In this document: piece after piece, positions 60,089 to 64,000 of the stretch
How the letters are laid out: each line of letters begins with the position of its first letter
Position numbering within the stretch: the stretch's first letter is position 1
Source: Gaeumannomyces sp. JS-464
Lineage: Eukaryota > Ascomycota > Sordariomycetes > Magnaporthales > Magnaporthaceae
Assembly: GCA_002197995.1 (NCBI GenBank)
Contig: NGZR01000001.1
Location: forward strand, 12,729,501 to 12,793,500
DNA: 64,000 bases
Reading direction: 5' to 3'
Translations under genes and position numbers: made by a program
Notes under the pieces: generated by a model
Seen by the model: only the letters and a program-made list of their open reading frames with translations
Database searches by the model: none
What the model was told of the DNA's origin: nothing

Positions 60089-61305
60089 ATGAGGCATTCT
60101 CTGCTTTCGCTGGGCGCATGCCTGCTGCCCTTCTGCTCGGCGCGGGCCACGGGAGGCGGTGGCAGCGCGACAAAGCCCCTGCCCGATGCCGACGGAAAGT
60201 ACTGGATCTACGGCGAGGGCATCTCGGCCGCCTTTGTGCCTTACGGTGCTTCGGTGGCTAACCTGTTCGTCAACGATCGGTATGGCATCCGCCGGGACAT
60301 CGTGACGGGCTTCGACAACGCCACGCACTTCGCCGAGGACAAGAAGCACGACCACTTTGGCGGTGTGCCGGGCCGGTATGCGAACCGCATAAAGAACAGC
60401 ACCTTTGAGATAGACGGGGAGACGTTCCACATCCTGCCCAACGAGCACAAGACGCCCGAACATCCAAATGGGCTCAACACTCTCCACGGCGGGCCCAACG
60501 GCTGGGACTGGCGCAACTTCACCGTCGTGTCGCACAGCAACGACAGCATCACGTTCTCCATCGTCGACCCCGACGGCGAGCAAGGGTTCCCCGGCGAGGT
60601 CATCTCGTACGTGACGTACACGCTGCGCAACATGACGTGGGACTTCAAGATCGTCGCCATCTCGACCACCAAGAAGACGCCCATCATGCTGACCAGCCAC
60701 GCGTACTGGAACCTGGACGGCTTCTCCAACAACGAGACCAACAAGATCTACAACCACACGTTCCACATCCCCAACGGCGGCCAGCGCGTCGACGTCGACA
60801 ACATTCTCATCCCGACGGGAGACATCCTCGCCAACCAGAAGTATTCGGTCAACGACTTCTGGAGCGCGCCCAAGCAGATCGGCGCCAACTTCTCCAGCCC
60901 GGAGATGCTCGGCAACTGCGGCTTCAACTGCACCGGCTACGACAACTGCTGGCTCGTCAACCGGGCGCAGAACGGGCCGTACGACTGGCGCACCTCGGGC
61001 CCCGTGGCGTCAGTGTGGTCGGACTGGTCCGGCATCAGGCTCGACATCTTCTCGGACCAGGACGCGTTCCAGATGTACTCGTGCGGCGGCCAGGACGGCT
61101 CGATGCCGCTCAAGAAGACGCAGGGCATCAACGACAACCCCAGATTCCCGCGCACCATCGCCAAGGACGGCTGCATCGTGCTCGAGGTCCAGGACTACAT
61201 CGACGCATCAACCAGCCTAGCTGGCAGCGCAGCAAGAAGCAGATCTTTGGCCCCGGCGATGACCCGTATGTCCTCCAGGCCAGCTACAGGTTCAGTCACG
61301 TCTAA
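60089..61305 (+). CDS. Secreted aldose 1-epimerase
   Basis: Galactose mutarotase-family enzyme that interconverts alpha and beta anomers of hexoses. MRHSLLSLGACLLPFCSARA is a typical signal peptide and the body has many N-glycosylation sequons (for example NKTY-type NFT, NDS and NMT), so it is probably secreted. Family motifs: FVPYGASVANLFV, GVPGRYANRIKNSTF, GLNTLHGGPNGWDWR, SHAYWNLDGF with the catalytic His, IPTGDI, and EVQDYID with the catalytic Glu. The natural end is reached only after one base is restored near 61204 (GACGCATC, a G short). The frame then gives QPSWQRSKKQIFGPGDDP, YVLQASYRFSHV and the stop at 61305. Without it the frame runs on to 61396 in unrelated sequence. No intron is needed. 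Confidence 0.93.
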
Positions 61306-61889
61306 ATCGCGGGGCCCGTGGGTTCTCATGAACTGGTTTGGGGCACGAAGTGACGTGGAAGGACGAGAAAAAAGAGGGGTGTGGAAATGGAAATGAAAAC
61401 GATAAAAAACAAGACAAAACAAACAAACAAACAAACAGGCCATGTATCAATCGACCGTGAAGGACATGGCGTCGATGCATCGCCGCTGTATTTGTTTGTA
61501 CATATCCCATAATGGGTAATTAATTATTGAAAAAAATTCACTCAAAACTCTAACGGGAGCCCCTTTTGCTTGTCGTTTTGGCATTGGGTGCCGGCGTTGC
61601 TGTGTTGTCTCAGTCTATTTGGCACCATTCTTGATCCATTCGATGATTTTTCAAGCTTCAATCTCTGTCCCGCATTTCTCGTTCTCCTCAACTGATAGCG
61701 ATTCCTATGCGCTAATGTCAAATTGTAAACTCCTCCAAGAAAAAGACCACAACCTAACAACTTAGGTACCTTACTTCACTGGTACATCTCTTTCGCCCCG
61801 GTGAGCGGTCAGCAACCTTCATCTTCCCCACCGTTGTTGTCCCCTCCAGGCAGCACGGCGGCCAGCAGATCAGATCACCCCAACCGCAA
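61306..61889. other. Spacer between epimerase and Ctf8
   Basis: About 580 bases with CAAA repeats near 61420-61437 and otherwise AT-richer DNA. No gene is seen. Confidence 0.6.
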
Positions 61890-62386
61890 ATGCCAGCGTC
61901 AACCGCAACGCTCCACCCGCCGCAGCGCCAACCCTCCTCGCCCGGCGCGGCAGCCCTCCAGAACCCGCTGCCGCCGCTCCTGCACACCCCGTCGGGGCTC
62001 GCGCTGCTCGAGCTGCAGGGCGTCATCAACACGGGCGAGGAGGACGAGGGCGGCGGCGGCGGCTCGGCCTCGCCCCCGGCGCCGACCCGGGTCGGCCGCC
62101 TCGACTTCCCCGAGTACGTGCCGGGCCGGTCCGAGGACGGCGGCGCCTGGATGAAGCGCGTGTACCTCTACGTCGGCCTCAACCAGCGCCTCACGGGCGA
62201 GATCAAGAAGCTGCCCAGGCCCGTCGCCGTGATCCGCCGCAAGAGGGTGGCGTCGCGGGAGGAGGGGAGGGAGAAGAGGGCGGCGACGAGGCGGGAGGGG
62301 ACGGCACGCTCGAGGTGGTCGAGATTGTCCGCTACAAGCTCCTATTCTCGCAGCGGCCCGAGCCGATTGGGGTCCCGGCTGTGTGA
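61890..62386 (+). CDS. CTF8: Chromosome transmission fidelity protein 8
   Basis: Small subunit of the Ctf18-Dcc1-Ctf8 replication factor C complex, which acts in sister-chromatid cohesion and PCNA loading. The Pro/Gln-rich start MPASTATLHPPQRQPSS is followed by LQNPLPPLLHTPSGLALLEL, QGVINTG, VGRLDFPEY, WMKRVYLYVGLNQRLTGEIK and LPRPVAVIRRK, the Ctf8 core. After a Glu/Gly/Arg linker the frame changes once (about 62250-62275, in a G-rich stretch). It then reads DGTLEVVEIVRYKLLFSQRP and EPIGVPAV to the stop at 62386. The unshifted frame gives an unrelated basic tail ending at 62396. The product is about 165 aa, normal for the family. It is convergent with DPH1. Confidence 0.88.
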
Positions 62387-62695
62387 GATTTCTTAGCCTT
62401 TTTTCTTCTTCTTTGGTTCTTTATTCTTCCTGTATTTTGCTTTGGCTGGATATTTGAAGGAGGGCAGTTCGAGCATGAGCGAAAGGCACAAAGCGGGCCT
62501 TCACAGGTGCGTGGATTCCGGTGGAGGAAAATCTCACTTGGGGTAATGGCGATTCCATTCTCCCCCCGCTTGACAGGGAACTGAGAGGCAGAGGAAGCAG
62601 GGCACTTCACGCAACATAGAAGATATGGTGTCCAGAGTTTCTCTTCGTTTTTACTTGCTCTTTTTTATACCAGATGATATGATAGATACAACACA
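62387..62695. other. Convergent 3' flanks of Ctf8 and DPH1
   Basis: About 310 bases holding the 3' ends of both genes. Nothing else is seen. Confidence 0.6.
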
Positions 62696-64000
62696 TCATG
62701 CCGCCCCAATAGCGACGAGCGGCTTCGTCCTCCCCAATCCTTCCTTGCCGTAGTAGTCCATGGGATACGGCCCCGACCCCCAGTCCTCACGCTCGCCCAG
62801 GGCGACGAGAGCTTCGTACGCCGTCAGGAGTGGGCGCGGGAACGCATAGCCCCAGTCGATGCTCAGGCGCGGGCACGCCACCTGGACCCAGCACTCGACG
62901 TCAGCCATGGCGGCCAGCTTTCCCGGGAAGATCTCGCTGAGGCACAGGTTGACGCAGGGGACGCCTAGGGCGGCTAGGCGGCGCTCGATGAGGGCGAGGG
63001 CGTGCGGGTTCCCCTGGCGGCCCAGCGAGCCCAGGATCAGCCCCCACTTGCGCGCCTTTCTGGCGGCCGAGATGGCGGCGCGCCGCAGGTCCTGCATCTC
63101 GGCGTGGCCGTACTCCTCGCGCGTCAGGCGGCGCGAGTAGGGGTCGTAGCGGTAGGCCGGCACGTCCGGGTTGTGGATCATGATGCTCTCGAGGTGGAAG
63201 CGGCCGTCGCCGAGGTACAGGATCAGGTCGACCTTTTTGTCGGCGGCGGCGCGGGACAGGTCAGGAGAGGTGCAGCCTAGGATCTCGCCGCGCGATAGCG
63301 GCGCGATCTGGGGCACGAGCACGCTGAAGCCGGCCTTCTCGAGCGTAGACCTGACGCCGTGGATGGTGGCGTTAAACTGGATGGTGCCGACGAGGGCGAT
63401 GGTGCTCCCCACAGAAAAGTTGCGCTCAAGGGTGGCCAGCAGGTGCGAGGTGTCGATGCTGATGTCGACAAAGACGTATAGGGTCTTGATCTTGGTCACG
63501 TCGACGGGGATGAGGCAGCTGTGGGCGTAGTGCACCAGCAGGTCGCAGCCCAGGGCGCGAGCCGTGTAGTCGTCGATGCAGCAGGCGCCGTAGGTCACGT
63601 CTCCCATGATGAGGGTCTCGACTCCAGGACAGAACTGGGTCAGGATGTCCGAGATGGTGGTGGCGAACAGGAGCAGGCCCTCGGGCATCTGCAGAGCCAC
63701 GCGCTTGGCCCCCAGCGTCCGGATCCTGTGGATGGTCTTGTGGATCTCGAACGAGTAGTTGGCCGGCAGCAGCGCGATGGCCGCCTTGAGTTCGACATCT
63801 GCCAGTAGCTCGGGCGGCACTTGGTTGAGCAGCCGCGGTGCCCTCTTTGGCTGCGCGACTGTTGGAGGGAGGCCGTGTTAGACAGTGACTCTGCTGCCCA
63901 GCCAGGGATCCGCCAGCTTGCAGCTTGCTTGCTTGCCTTGAATCCGCCCACTCTGTGCGCTCCCTGCATCGCCAGAATCTGAAGCGGCATTTGACGTTTG
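62696..64000 (-). CDS. DPH1: Diphthamide synthesis protein DPH1 (5' partial)
   Basis: Catalyses, with DPH2, the first step of diphthamide formation on elongation factor 2 by transferring a 3-amino-3-carboxypropyl group from S-adenosylmethionine through a non-canonical radical-SAM Fe-S cluster. Exon 2 (62696-63858) carries [55 protein letters not shown] with the first cluster Cys pair region, [35 protein letters not shown] and [20 protein letters not shown] with the last cluster Cys. The upstream intron at 63859-63936 has an unusual GC donor (AAG|GCAAGC) and an AACAG acceptor. Exon 1 (63937 to the window edge) is open in the matching phase and has no start codon, so the start lies beyond 64000. 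Confidence 0.93.

Overview
This is nuclear DNA of a filamentous ascomycete (Pezizomycotina, most probably a sordariomycete). The genes are eukaryotic housekeeping genes with short fungal introns (about 70-110 nt, GTATGT/GTAAGT donors, CTAAC/CTGAC branch points, CAG/TAG acceptors), GC-rich coding sequence and pyrimidine-rich leaders. I saw no rRNA, convincing tRNA, CRISPR array or intact transposon. The species is not resolvable by eye.

Layout. 1.6-3.7 kb (-): coiled-coil protein of unknown function. 5.0-6.5 (+): RuvB-like helicase RVB2. 6.9-8.4 (-): U5 snRNP GYF protein (LIN1/CD2BP2), divergent from UFD1 (+, 8.9-10.1). 11.4-23.0: a cluster of Myb/SANT-like DNA-binding genes (five loci, nine domain exons). 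24.1-25.7 (-): organellar-type seryl-tRNA synthetase, divergent from the DEAD-box helicase DBP6 (26.5-29.1). 29.8-31.5 (+): ZPR1. 32.7-36.3 (-): conserved protein with a duplicated uncharacterised module and a 1.4-kb first intron. 38.4-39.9 (-): SEN54. 40.9-41.5 (-): PPIL3-type cyclophilin. 44.3-45.9 (+): arrestin-like protein. 48.1-50.5 (-): heat-shock factor HSF1. 52.8-54.6 (-): CWC27 cyclophilin, divergent from V-ATPase subunit B (55.1-56.9). 60.1-61.3 (+): secreted aldose 1-epimerase. 61.9-62.4 (+): Ctf8. 62.7 to the right edge (-): DPH1, 5' partial.

The most unusual structure is at 20.6-23.0 kb. Five consecutive ATG-initiated exons each encode the first two helices and half of helix 3 of a Myb-like domain. 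All five end in a phase-2 splice donor at the same aligned codon. Only one downstream exon in the interval completes the domain, and all five donors would join it in frame. This is the geometry of an alternative-first-exon (protocadherin/UGT1A-like) locus that would swap DNA-binding halves onto one common tail. Related single-copy genes at 11.4 and 18.3 kb have the same exon boundary but their own second exons.

Many conserved genes carry isolated one-base frame breaks, often a missing base in a C or G run (for example in V-ATPase subunit B). The window therefore probably contains sequencing indels, and affected gene models are given as the span of the real gene with the breaks noted. Several genes belong to RNA metabolism (LIN1, CWC27, PPIL3, SEN54, DBP6, RVB2) but lie among unrelated housekeeping genes, as is usual in fungi.
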